A stretch of 64,000 nt of DNA from Fasciolopsis buskii (taxonomy: Eukaryota > Platyhelminthes > Trematoda > Plagiorchiida > Fasciolidae), in contig LUCM01007323.1 of NCBI GenBank assembly GCA_008360955.1, positions 331,002 to 395,001 of the forward strand, in the 5' to 3' direction. The translations under genes were made by a program, and so were the position numbers. This document shows positions 14,434 through 25,560 of this stretch, piece by piece (the first letter of the stretch is position 1; every line of letters begins with the position of its first letter). A model generated the notes under the pieces. That model saw nothing but the letters and a program-made list of their open reading frames with translations. It searched no databases and was not told where the DNA came from.

Positions 14434-14691
14434 CTAATTCACAGAAGTAATCCTGATAAGTGCTTCTGAATCTAAGAACAACGGTTCAAATGGGAAGTCT
14501 AACTGGAAAACAGAACAAAAATTGAAACATTTGGAAATGTCAAGAATCAAACCGGTTTGTAGGAAACATCGCAAATAGAAGACAAGTTGTTGGAAAATTC
14601 GAAGGTCTCTATTGCTAAAAAATATAGGAGGGGGCAACATCATCAGCATACTTAGACAAATGAACACAGAAACCCTATAATAAGTCATCAA
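14434..14691 (-). mobile_element. LINE reverse transcriptase fragment, RTE-like, decayed
   Basis: On the minus strand, bases 14650-14636 encode Y-A-D-D-V, the reverse-transcriptase catalytic box. After a frame change, the downstream residues ISKCFNF and FPFEPLFLDSEALIRITSVN match the family layout INxSKxxxF...LFLDSEAL..V.SVNYLGS found C-terminal to the catalytic box in flatworm RTE-type LINEs. A frameshift separates the YADD from this block, and stop codons follow, so the copy is dead. An endonuclease remnant on the same strand lies upstream at 15335-15670. The two could belong to one element, but their sequence types look different, so I list them separately. Confidence 0.6.
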
Positions 14692-15334
14692 CGTACTTAG
14701 AGAAAGGATATGGAGAACAATAAATGACGCATTTCTGATTTTTACACAACGATTTTGATATTTTATTCCCAGTCGTTCAAACTAGGTTTGGTTGGTAAGT
14801 TGCCCAGTCAGCCATTTCAATACGATCCGGGTACAACCAAGTGCTTCCAGATCGTGAAGAAAGAACAGACCAGGAGACAGAATTAGTTGCAGAGGAGCAG
14901 CCTAAGAGATCGCAAAGTGCATATTTCACCAAGTTCTCTAAGGATCTTTGAATATGAGGAATAAAAGGAGGGGGCGCGTTCAAAGTAGATCTATTGTACA
15001 AATGTGACTGTAGTATAAAAAACGATGAATAAAGGACTCATTAATACTGCGACATCGTAGAACATGATACACTCCTTCTTCCTCTTCTTGCACAATGTGC
15101 TGACATTAGCAACCCAAAGTTGATTAGTGAACCTTGTGCTCATGCGTTTGATTGCATTCATTATTGATGTGAAAACTTATCAGGAACGTAAATTGTCACG
15201 GAGTTTTCAAATTTTATCTTTTAATCTCCTTAGGAACTTTGGTAACTCGGAAAGGATGCGGTACATGGGCAGCAAATACCAAAGGAACATGCGAAACATA
15301 CTTTTGAAGGAGGATGAGGCCGTCGTGTAAAAAT

Positions 15335-15670
15335 TTACTGAGGTACCCTCGGATTTTTTTGTCTGAATAGATGCGTCGAGAGCAGGCCAAAAATGTTCTT
15401 AGGCCTTAGCGGAAACAGATAGTGGTCACTTGTTGAGACAGATGCGCGTGGTCTCAGAAATAACAATTCAAAATAGCTGATAATGATTTTGTTCAAACCG
15501 GAGTTTTCTCTGGCAGAAAAAGCCCAGAGGTCCGTCAAATCAAACAGAGTCAGTGACTGGGTAAATATGTCATTTAAATCACCTGGAGTAATATGTAGTT
15601 CATCTTCCACGAGTAGAGTACTAAATAACAAGAAGACAGGAGAATCAGATTCTGTGTTGTTAGCTAGCAA
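15335..15670 (-). mobile_element. LINE apurinic endonuclease fragment, decayed
   Basis: A minus-strand open stretch of 111 codons. It contains ITPGDLND where an active enzyme has a GDFN metal-binding box, then DLTDLWAF, a RENSGLNK segment (family SxRxSxLD) and VSTSDHYLFPLRPK, which holds the SDH catalytic box. Order and spacing agree with the exonuclease-endonuclease-phosphatase domain of non-LTR retrotransposons. The GDLN and LNK substitutions suggest an inactive relic. The same arrangement appears at 48227-48475, also on the minus strand, so these are two diverged copies of one element family. Confidence 0.7.
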
Positions 15671-17642
15671 GAGTTTTATATAGTTTCGTTGGATTTGTCC
15701 AGCGTGACCGGAAAGTCAGGAAAACACTGATTTACCGAGCATTCAATTTCCCCCTCAAATCCTCTTTATGTTTTTGCTTCTTTGTGGGGGCCAATAATTT
15801 TCGTTATTTTGCCTGAGTCTACATTCGCGAGTGGATGCAATATTGTCTCAAGCAAACTATGTCCTATACACCATTCAGCTATTGCAAATATCGGTCAAAG
15901 GCAAACGATCCTAAGCTAATAGTAAACTTGGACTAACTTCGGTTAGGCGTGTTTGGTAAGTAGCGTGTTGGGGGGTTACCCGTCAGCAAGTAAATTTGTG
16001 GTAACTGAAGAGCAAAGGATACAGATTGTAGGCTGATCTGTGCCAGAAACTATAGTTATTAGGGGCAGGTAAGCAAGAGTTTTTATGTCCCGTGGGGCAG
16101 CTTTGCTGCAAAAGCCAAGTAAATGTGCCCTGGTAGTTTAAAATGGTGACTGCTGAAATGTACTTATACATTCCTGGTTACCCAATTGAATGAATGCGAA
16201 TATCCATGTGCACTTACGAAAAAATGACAACAGTGACAGTCAGAAAATGAACCCAATTCGTCTATTTTTTACAATCAACGTCTACCAATTCATTGCAAGT
16301 AGTAAAATGTAAGCAAAAAACGAATAAATCTATAAACGATCAACAGATTATTGCACTATGCAGAAGCACAAATCACCATTACCACAAGCGATCAAAACAC
16401 TGCCATCATGCAACTAACTCGCTGGCATGAGCCATATTCGCATGTCCAAGGGTCATTTCTAACAGTACCACGACTGTATATTTTCTTGTTTCTTTAGGGT
16501 GTTCCCGACGATATACTTGATGCATGCTCAGGAGACTGTCACGGTCCACTTGGGCGTAAACTCCTTCTGTCTGATTGCGCAGCTTTTGGCAGAAAACGTC
16601 CTTAAATGAATAATGGCTTTAATTTGTACCCAACTAACATAATCTGTACATGCTTCTGCGCCCAGTCTGCGGCAGTGCGTGAGTTGTAGCAACGTGTGCT
16701 GTAGCCGTTACGATTGTTAGTCTAACACGTTCACTGACTGCAGGTAAACGACATTATAGTTTTGTAAGCCAGTGACAATTTATACATCTGTTTACACCAG
16801 TGAACAAAGCACCAGCAAGTCTGCCCAGTCAGCAAATGGAGCTCTGAAACGCTCCCAAAACAGTTCGCTGAGGACGGTTTTCTCGCGTGATGTATTTTTT
16901 TAATTTCTCGTAAGACTTATTGAAAAATCATAAACCGACGGTTTTTTTACTTTTATCTCGACTAAAGCAAAACATACAAAGAAAACTAATTATTTATTTT
17001 TTGATGACCCCAGTTATTCTGTGATGATAAGCGACTAATCAGTCACCTGATTTTTCATGATTTTACTTTTTAAATTTCTACAAACGTTGCAAACATTATT
17101 CCGACTTTTTTAATTGTGCTTTATTCGTTTAGACAAGCCTTCTTCGTGGTTTTCACGAGATCTAACTGTAAAGGTCATCTCGTCACGTGACTTTCTCCTG
17201 ATCGTTCGCTGACCGTAATTTGCTTTGCATGCAGCACTGCTTTTATCTATTTTTGGTTAACTGATGAAGCGACCGTCTTTAGAGTTAACATCAGTGAGCT
17301 CCACTTAAATTGCGGGATATTTAGGAAAGTAAAATTACTTAGACGGGACGTTTTTCTCTGACTTATGTAGAACATTTGCACACAGTTTGTTTACAAATCT
17401 CCATTTCTATCACTTCGTGTCCCATCACGATTCTACATTATCAAAACCAATTAACTGCATTCGTTTTGAATTTACTTCGACTACACTACTATCAAATCTC
17501 ATTTGGCGTACACTTGTCGTACTGTAACCTTAGAAGTATTTGCGACATACTTCTTGAGCCCAGACTTAGAATTTCTATTACATTATAGATCCTTAACAGG
17601 TCAAAAGTCTTTAAGATTTACAAGAGAGTTTTCCCTTTGCAG
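15671..17642. other. No recognisable gene; possible retroelement traces
   Basis: Mostly AT-rich sequence with short frames. One plus-strand stretch at about 16498-16617 reads GVPDDILDACSGDCHGPLGR, which loosely resembles the zinc-binding linker before the integrase core of Ty3/gypsy elements. It lacks the following conserved region, so I do not annotate it as a gene. Confidence 0.4.
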
Positions 17643-17756
17643 CCGTCATTCAAGACGTACCATCTAAAGGTGCACCTAAAAAAATAGCTGCAGCCCGAGA
17701 AGAACTGCAAGCCCTATGCAACGTTTGTGATAATGCATTGATCCAGGAAGTGAGCG
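17643..17756 (+). CDS. Candidate orphan coding exon, unknown gene
   Basis: A 114-bp open segment with textbook borders. It has a pyrimidine-rich acceptor (gttttccctttgcag) and an AGCG|GTAGGT donor, both phase 1, so it could be inserted or skipped without a frameshift. The translation (VIQDVPSKGAPKKIAAAREE, then LQALCNVCDNALIQEVS) is amphipathic, probably helical, with two Cys three residues apart. I do not recognise the family. It lies about 430 bp upstream of transposase debris and could belong to that element or to a separate plus-strand host gene. No partner exon was found, and chance cannot be excluded for so short a frame. Confidence 0.35.
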
Positions 17757-18189
17757 GTAGGTCCATGGCATATTATCAGCATTGGTCACATTTCAGACAA
17801 CTTTCACGCTACTAAACCTTCGAGACAGCATTGTAAGCATGCCGTAGATGGCCAGCTTCCCTCTGGTGATGATGCGCTGGATAACTTACCAAGCCTCTAT
17901 AGGCATTTTTACCTGTATCAATGACAGTACGGTAGTTAGGGACGAAAACCTTGAAGTAACTGCTGATTTGGGATCTGCTTCCAGTCAGCAGGTGCAAGAA
18001 TGGTGGTTATATAGGTCAGTGTAAGTCTATGGCAAATACAGTTTTTAATGAGGTACCATTGTCAGAAGACCTCGATAAAAGACAGTTGTTTAGTCAAGCT
18101 CCTGGGCGCATTATCACTTCCAAGGGTTTGCCTTATGGTTTACAATTTCTCATTTAATCAACATAAGGCTCAGCACCAGAACTTTCAAC

Positions 18190-18855
18190 ACATTCTGTGG
18201 TTCGCCAAGCGGCCGTCAAAATGCATGTGTCTATTGCTGATGTCAAACGACTGCTGCACAAGTAGCGAGAAATTCATCCAGCGTTACCAAAAGGTTCGCG
18301 AAAATTGTTGGGCACACCGCGTCAAGCAGCCAGACGGACAGTGAGAAGCGAAACGTACGTCAACTTCAGATTGAGTGAATGCCTAAGACAGTAACTGGAT
18401 GCGAAGTCAAACAACATTCCGCATTCCACAGTTATTCAGATTCATGTTGACGGCTTGTCCCTATCTAGCGATTTATCACAGCAGCTGAAGTCCATTGTAG
18501 GCCGCATGATTGAACTAGTACCCTCGGTTTTCATAAATGAGCTTTACTGTGGAACGGAGAAGCCGCTGAATGTCCATGCCTATTTATATGAGCCCATTCA
18601 TAAACGAAATATATTACTTTCCGAGTGAAACACCTCCGATATGCACCAACATGCCTATGGGTTCAGTTAGCAAGCGTTATAAACGATGCACCAGCGGATG
18701 CCACGATAAAACAGTTTAAACATCACACTAGCTACTACAAGCGCAACCGGTATACCGTTCTTAGCTGCAATGTGTTGGAGCGTGTCGTCTTCACCAACAG
18801 CAGCTGTATAAGAAGAACTGATATGGACTTTCGTCTTGTAGACAGCTGCAACATC
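18190..18855 (+). pseudogene. Transposase-domain protein fossil (DNA transposon)
   Basis: Translation in two plus-strand frames recovers successive blocks of the animal transposase-domain family. First is VKRLLHK then REIHPALPKGSRKLLGTPR (18267-18330; family pattern HPxLPKDxRTLLxTPR) and ETYVNFRLSECL (family YxHFGLxxxL). Next is STVIQIHVDGLSLSSDLSQQ (18425 on; family IxIHIDGLPLFKSS), then FINELYCGTEKPLNVHAYL (family FxIGLFxGxxKPxxxxxYL). In another frame, from 18676, comes INDAPADATIKQFKHHTSYY (family CDAPAxAFxKxxKxHxGYxxCxxC), then a segment ending RRTDMDFR. In-frame stops at about 18262, 18392 and 18626, and the frame change, show it is inactive. In this family these blocks lie near the N-terminal half of a much longer protein. 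The remainder is missing or unrecognisable. Confidence 0.75.
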
Positions 18856-21240
18856 GCGTCACGAATATCTATATGACTGAATGTTCGCCGACGGATTGTA
18901 TACATATGTTGTGCCTTGGTATAACTCAAAAAACGTTACTAATATGTACACTCCGATTCTAAGCCCAAAGAATGAGAATTCTCGGCAAGTATTCCGTCAG
19001 ATTTTCTGACGTATTCAGAAAAAAACCTGTGCACCCATAGCACCAGCAAACACTTCCAGAGAACAAAGAATAAACCACCGATGATGGAAGAGAGCGAAAA
19101 GCTTTACCGTAAAATTAACCATTCCAATCGTCATATTACCATTTTCAGGGGATTTTGTGGTTATTCAGGAATCCCTGAGGGTAAATAAAAGTAAACTTTT
19201 TACCATTCGGCAACAATTGATGGCTGCGAGTCGAACCACATCAACCAACTGAAAAAATCCTGTTAACAACCTAGTGGTCTTCAAAAGAGTGGACGAAAAA
19301 CTTCAGGATACCAGTTACTATGAACAGTAGCTGGTGGGACATATGGTGACTGCTCCCGTGGTGTCCTGAGCCAGATCATGACAACAGATTGCTTGAGGCA
19401 GCCGAATATCAGCCCGTGGTAAAACGGCCTTGACAGGGAGAAAAGTGTGTTTTGTTGTCACAGCTGAGCATTAATATCAGACGTGATCGTTTCTTAAACG
19501 TCGTTTCCCGGCAGAACTATACCGGCGCCACCATATCGAACACTCGAGAAAAGATGGGGCGTTAGTTACAGCGAAGCAGAACAATAATACAAAATGACCA
19601 TGGTCAAATTTTCTGAAGCGTCGATGTGCAGTATTCGTCTAACGACGCGAGATATTTGCTTTTAATAAGCAGCGTATTCTGTCGATATGTAGATTATTCA
19701 GCAGTTGCAATTGCAGCTTTGTTATTTGTTGGAGAGGTGACTACGTGTTGCTTGCTTGAATTTTAGTAGATAAATGTGTATGGAATAGTAAGGCCACTGC
19801 TAACATAGATGCTTAAGTTTTATACAAAAACGACCGGTAATGCACAGTTAAATGCAATAACTTAATGCCCAGGATGTGGAAGAACGGCAACTGAATAGTC
19901 ATTCCTCAAGGGAATAAACTAACCCACGTAGCCACAAGGATATGACGCACATTTTCATGTTTACATTATGATAAAATTCCAAATACCAGCGGTGGTCTTA
20001 TTTCGTTTGGCTGCAGCCCGTTGCGTTAAGAAAGGGCACTTGAGTACACAGATAAACACGTGGGAAACCTAAACATTCATAATCCTCGTTTAAAGTTACG
20101 TAGCGCTTAATATGATTGGCTTTGCACAAGCGTTTACACTAAGCCGTAACTGAGCTTTCACTGAGAAGTGTCGACAATGCTTTGCGGGGCACTTACAGGC
20201 GTCTTCCTACAACAGTCCTCAAAACAATCGCTGAGTGTTGTGACGTGCTCATTTTAGAGACAGATTTCGGGGGCGCAGGAGGTCATTTTGAGGACTGTTT
20301 CCGGCTGGTTTCGGGGGCATTTTTCCTATTGGGAGCTGTCATTCGAATTGCCTTATCTCCATGCACCAATATCCGTTGCAAAGGCTAAAACACCGATCGT
20401 TTTACTTACTAAAACGTAGTCAGAAATGTTGCTGTTGACTGGAAGTGGGACCACGGTAAGTGTGCATCTGGTTTACGAATAGAAAAAGAGAATATTCTCA
20501 AGCAATCGGCGAAACCTGCTGCAATCAGTAAAATGGCACTTGTAAACATGTAGGCTAAGATCAGAAACAGACTATGTCTATATCAGCGTTGACTGATTCA
20601 TTAGCACAACCGCGAGCGCTGACGGAGAGTTCATTGATACAGGTGAACATATCATGCAAAAACTGCAGCCATTACACCACGTGGCATAACTTTATATTGA
20701 ACATATATCCTATCTTACTTTCACACAGAAATTATTATGTTTTACGGAATCATACGTGTTATTTAGTATGTACTAACACGAGCGGCGCGTTTGTTTCCGG
20801 TTTATGTGGCAGACATTATTTCCAAGGCATGAAAAATCGTGGAATGTAACCGACATTTTCTGATATGCCTCGAACTTTCAAACTTGACCCAGAAAAGAAT
20901 CTGAACTCACGGATTCTTGACTCTCGTCTATCATTGCGGTACAATTGAGGTATGCCGTCCCTTTCTCTTGAACAACTGCGGTGACAATTTCATCGGTAAT
21001 CTGAGGTATAAAACAAAATGCTACACAATAAATTTGCTCATCTTTTCTTACAGGTTTTCATCATCCATATAAACAGGATCCCTAGGCGTTGCTTTTGTAA
21101 CATAATCACACCTTGGCACTTGAAATAGAGATCGAACAGCAGCAAACATTGCTGGAGTGTTCAAACAAATCATTTCCAGCTCCGATTCAGTTCCTGTTAG
21201 GTTGCGGAACTTTAGGGGAAGATGACTGACCGCCTAGGTT
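18856..21240. other. No recognisable gene
   Basis: Short frames on both strands without family motifs. The plus-strand 68- and 91-codon frames near 20182 and 20574 were checked and not recognised. Confidence 0.5.
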
Positions 21241-21241
21241 C

Positions 21242-22870
21242 TTGCTTCTAAAGCTCTTTGGAATAAACGATACTTCGACAACAGGAGGGCGGAAGCCCTC
21301 CTCAGTTGATGTGGTGGGTCTAAAAATCATTCGTGCGGCCCCACCCCTCATTCCTACAAACAGCAGTGAGGCTCAAAAGGTCCAAAGGATTATCCGCGGC
21401 GTCAAACGAGGTTTAGGGAATATTCATGTGTGCCTGGACGATACCTTATTCGCAAGCCAATCGGCGGAGCATCGGTTAGACCACCTACGCGCTTTTTCCG
21501 ATCGCCATGGCAAACATGGCGTAACGACTAGCACTTCGAAATATGAGCGGGGAGTGCCCAGCGTCACAATTATACGGCAGTCCTTCCTGTTTCCAGGTGC
21601 AGCTCCGTTGCCGGGTAAGCTCATTGATGTTCATGATCATCAATGGACTCGTACTTATCGACAACTAGTACAGTTACTCGGTATGGTTGTCTTCCGTCTG
21701 CGTTTCATCCCTAACTTAGCGGAGGCCATTAGTCCTCTGAGAGCCAAGTCGCAGGGAACTAACCGTAAATTTGCGTTTCCCGTGGCTGCGAAACAGGTGT
21801 CCACTTTCGCTGCTTAAGCCCTACACACACATCTCGACCCTTCAGTACCCCTATCTCTAGTGAACGACGTCTCAGACACTGCAGCCGGGTTTGTACTTCA
21901 GCTGTAAACCGACGGTTCTTGGAAGCCTCTAGCGTTCTTCTACAAACGGCTGCAACTGGCAGAGTCTAGACGCAGCACTTTTGGCACGGAGTTGCTCGCT
22001 GTCAACCTCGCTGTCCGGCACCTTGGACACGCATTAGGTCTCCAGTCCAGGTGTTTACAAATCACAACCCGTTTGTATGTGTTGTATTTAGCTGTCGACC
22101 GGTGTTGCCCAAGAAAATTTCGCCACTCAAACTTTGTTTCACAGCTGATTGTCGTCATACGATATGTCTCTGGGGCAGGCAACTCCGTTGCTGATTCACG
22201 TACCCTTGTACACCGGGCTAGGTTTTCCCCGACATCGAGCACCAAACTCGATGCAATTGCGGGCCTATGTGATGGACCCTGACATCGACCAGCTTCGACA
22301 GGATACACCTAGGCCTAAAAAGTATACCCATCACAGCGCTGCAGAATGCAAATATTTGCGAAATATCTCAAAGTGATCTTAAGGTTGACGGTACAGGCAG
22401 CTAACCGTTATCTCACATTTTCTACCTTAGAAAACAGCCCACTCTGGTGTAGCCGCTTTGGTAAAGCTATTAACCGAGCATTTTGTGTGGCTCGAGTTTG
22501 AGCCCGCAGTGTGTTACCTGTCTCGCGCCTGACTCCAATGCCAAAGAGCGGACTTTCACCGCCATAACAAATCTCCACTGGCCAAGTCCCCCCAGCTAGA
22601 GACACATCTTCGCCGCGTGCATGTTAAACTCGTAGCCGTCGCATCACGGCAACATCTGCATACTCGCCTGTGTATACCACTTCACTGGATGCCCACAGGT
22701 CATACCAGTCCCTTGTCCTAGGTTGGAAGATGCACCTAATTCCTTCTTGAACGGTTTGGCATGTATATCTAGTTGCCCCGATGTAATGACCTCCGACTGT
22801 GGCTATCATTTTTGACGCGCTCCGATCATTCAACCACGCACAAACTGCTCCAAACACAAATAATCATGCG
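21242..22870 (+). pseudogene. Ty3/gypsy LTR-retrotransposon pol, truncated and frameshifted
   Basis: A 191-codon open frame begins inside the reverse transcriptase. AQKVQRIIRGVKRGLGNIHV is followed by C-L-D-D at 21431-21442 (active enzymes have YLDD or YVDD), then a KHGVTTSTSKYERGVPSVTI block, LRFIPNLAEAISPL and TNRKFAF, the standard gypsy RT-to-RNase H transition. RNase H follows at about 21840-22200 with interruptions: DVSDTAAGFVLQL, WKPLAFFYKRL, STFGTELLAVNLAVRHL and VIRYVSGAGNSVADS. Integrase is recognisable from about 22420: RVHVKLVA near 22617, then CPDVMTSDCGYHF (22774-22812), the region of the second catalytic Asp, altered. The order RT, RNase H, integrase is that of gypsy. Stops and frame changes break every domain. 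I saw no gag or protease upstream and no LTRs. The element stops abruptly where a LINE begins. Confidence 0.85.
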
Positions 22871-23489
22871 TTGTCCTGCCTCCCCTTGAAGTCACAATAA
22901 TCCCACCTCGACCACTTCATCTGGCAGCTTGTTCTATCCATTGCCTACTTTTAAGATGAACGATCTTCTTTTTAGTCCTTTAATGAGAGGCCGTCTAACG
23001 GTCTTCTTCCCCGTTAGCTCCTTGCATTTCATTTTCATTTTTTCTGGAATCGGTTTCTGTGGTAACCCCTTATCTCGGCCAGTCTCTTAACGATTTCGAA
23101 GGTCAGCATTATTCGCGCCAAAGATGCCACGTTTGTTAAGACTGAAATTGGCAGCGAAAGCCGCCTCATAGGATGCGCAATTCCCAACCAGGCCCTTTTC
23201 CGAACTATTTCCTTCCGACAACTGACGCAGTTATCCACACTTCCAAGTTTCCAGTTCCCAAAGTTGTGACGGGTATCTTCAATTATCCAGGCCTTTATTG
23301 ATCCACCCTTGTCGCACTTCATGCTTGCTTTTTTGCAGCGAACATTCAGCAAGCAGGATGAATATAGCACGTATCCCACCTGACAGGAATCCGAAATATC
23401 CTGGATTTGACTTTTACGACGGGTATACCGCATGTCCGGACACCCATTGTACACAGTTTCCCAGGATGCTATCAGCCGCCCGACAGCTG
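22871..23489 (+). other. Junction zone between gypsy and LINE relics
   Basis: After the integrase core the plus-strand translation loses gypsy similarity, and the LINE block is not yet recognisable. The segment may be the LINE's endonuclease region decayed beyond recognition. A 139-codon minus-strand frame (23454-23035) crosses it, but its translation has no motif and I regard it as chance. Confidence 0.45.
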
Positions 23490-25560
23490 AACATTCATGT
23501 CAACTTTCAAAGTAGAATCCAGCCTGCACTCGTTCGACCCTACTTCAAGGCAAACTGGGACTGCCTGCCCAATGTGGTCCGCCGTTCTAATTAAGACTCC
23601 TTCCTATCAAATGGGACGTAAATTGAAATGACGGGTTTTATACATCCGTGCTCCAATGCCTTGACAGTAATATACCGACACAGACGCCCTCGATGTCTGC
23701 CAAAATCAACAGCCCTGACCGATTTGGCTGCAAAATCGCCAAGTCTCAAAAATCTTTCTTCGAATCAGTACGTTGGTGTGTTTCTACGTGTCAGTCGATT
23801 GTCAGAACAATTGGAAACGACGAAAAATTCCCACGGTAAAAACCAAGAGTAGGGTGCTCCCAACCAGCCACGCCAAGAAGCAGCTCAGGCAAAACTAATT
23901 AATGCGAGACCAATCACACCAGGATCTCGACTACTCGTATCCACCACCCTCAGGAAATTGCCGAAGCATTTGTCAGATTCTGTGCCTCATCCATAACAAT
24001 TAAAAGTAACCTTCCAACATCGTAGCCAAAATCTTTGACCTGGGAAACACTCCCAACGGTTTCTTTCCTACCGAAACACGCAGTTTAGTTACTGGAAGAG
24101 AGAAAAGCCAGCTACCACCCCAGACTAGACTCGATACCTCCAGCTTCCTTCACACCCGGAGGGGGCAATATTTCAACACTGCTGGCAAACGTGTTTAACC
24201 CATCTCTCCAATGCGGTACTTTTCCACCCCAACGGAAAACTTCAATTTTGGCAAAAGAAAGTCACACAACTTGACCCAATCAGTTGTAGACAGATCAACC
24301 ATGTCTTCAGTAAATCCAGAATGTTAGAGCGCTTCATTATAAAGCAGCCCATGTTACAGCTCACCAGCCTTTCACCACAGGCCAACATGGTTTTCTCCAA
24401 ATGAAATATTGCACATAGTGTATAACTGACTGAGTAAATGCCATCATAAGGGCTGCTAGGGCCGGAAATTCGGTGACGATAACCCAGTTGGATTAGACAA
24501 AGTCGTCTGGTAGAGTACCTCACTATAGGCTGCTAACCAAGATCAGATCCTATGGAGTCAACGACCCTACAGTCTGATGGTTTTGCCATGTCTTTTATCC
24601 GGAAATCAAGTGCCACAAGTAAATATTTTCGACTCCCACCGCAGGCGAGTAACTAGTAGCGTAATCCAAGAAAGCGGACTGGAACCCTGGTGTCCTTTTG
24701 TACTTTAATGATATCTTCAGCGCTGTAGGATATGATATTTCTTTCTTATTTGCCGATGATTACAAAATCGTATACAACTTACAGCCTGAGGCCCTGGGCT
24801 TTACTTTCGCCGAACTAACTTCACACATAACATCTCCTAACACTTAAGCCAACGAATAAATGATGACGTTCTCAGCTGACAAAACCTGCATCATCTGCTA
24901 CAATTGCAATTTAGCCAAAAGGATGCTTGGTAATGGAAGGCAAACCATCCCAATTAGCAGCAAACCTCGAGATTCGGGTACAAACCAATACCATAGCCTC
25001 GATATTTTGGGATAGGCGCTTACCCAAGTTGCGAAAACTAATAAAATATTCTAATTGCTCCATAGAACCTTTAGACTGAGTCACAGTACACTGACCCTCT
25101 TCAGACCACACGTCCGGAACATTCTAAGTCACACTTCCTTAATCTTCTCCAGCATGAGACAGTGAGGCAAACTTGAAATCGAAAACGTTCAGCGTTCACC
25201 TTCAAAGCGGCTAGTAGGCGCTTAATCAAACTTAAATTATAAGTTACGATGTGCAATGTTAAATTGTAAATCTTCTAGCTTTGTCGTGCAAAGGCAAAAT
25301 TAACGTTCTTGTATAGTCTAACCACTGATAACAGCTGCGTTTCAGCCAGTAAGTTCAGAAATCAGACTCACCACTCCATCGAGACACAAAATCTTCGTCA
25401 TAACTTGCACAGTATGATCAGGCATGAAAGCATACATTTTCATTGTTTAATATTCCACCATATGGAATTCATTTCACCTACTATTGCATCTTTTATCGTC
25501 GTCTGCCATCGCCTTCAAAAACGAAGTCCGGAGATGTTGCCCATATCACACAGACGATGT
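23490..25560 (+). pseudogene. CR1/Jockey-like LINE reverse transcriptase, decayed
   Basis: Reading across frames gives an almost complete series of LINE blocks. RPYFKANWDCLPNVVRRSN (23540 on) and WDSFLSNGT lie in the linker after the endonuclease. LLANVFNPSLQCGTFP (about 24180) corresponds to the L.NLSL..G.FP.xWK box of the RT fingers. HVTAHQPFTTGQHGFLQMKY (about 24349) matches the S.FQHGF box. Then come VIQESGLEPWCPFVLY (the VxQGSVLGPLLFxLY box, degenerate) and F-A-D-D at 24749-24760. ADKTCIICYNCN and an LTLFRPHVR segment follow. The C-terminus has FRNQTHHSIETQN at 25340 and AFKNEVRR near 25510, matching the WNxLP...FKxxL end typical of CR1/Jockey LINEs. Many stops and frameshifts make it inactive. 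It abuts the gypsy relic at its 5' side on the same strand. Confidence 0.85.

Noticed and set aside
16498..16617. GVPDDILDACSGDCHGPLGR as a gypsy integrase zinc-finger linker
   Set aside because: The following HHCC and core motifs are absent, and the frame closes soon after.
20178..20262. Plus-strand LCGALTGVFLQQSS segment, superficially like the QSSS motif of another phosphate-transporter family (SLC34)
   Set aside because: Only a few residues agree, a stop follows, and no other membrane segment or splice context supports it.
23035..23454. 139-codon minus-strand open frame
   Set aside because: It is antisense to the gypsy/LINE junction zone and has no motif. Its openness is more simply explained by chance in GC-richer element DNA.
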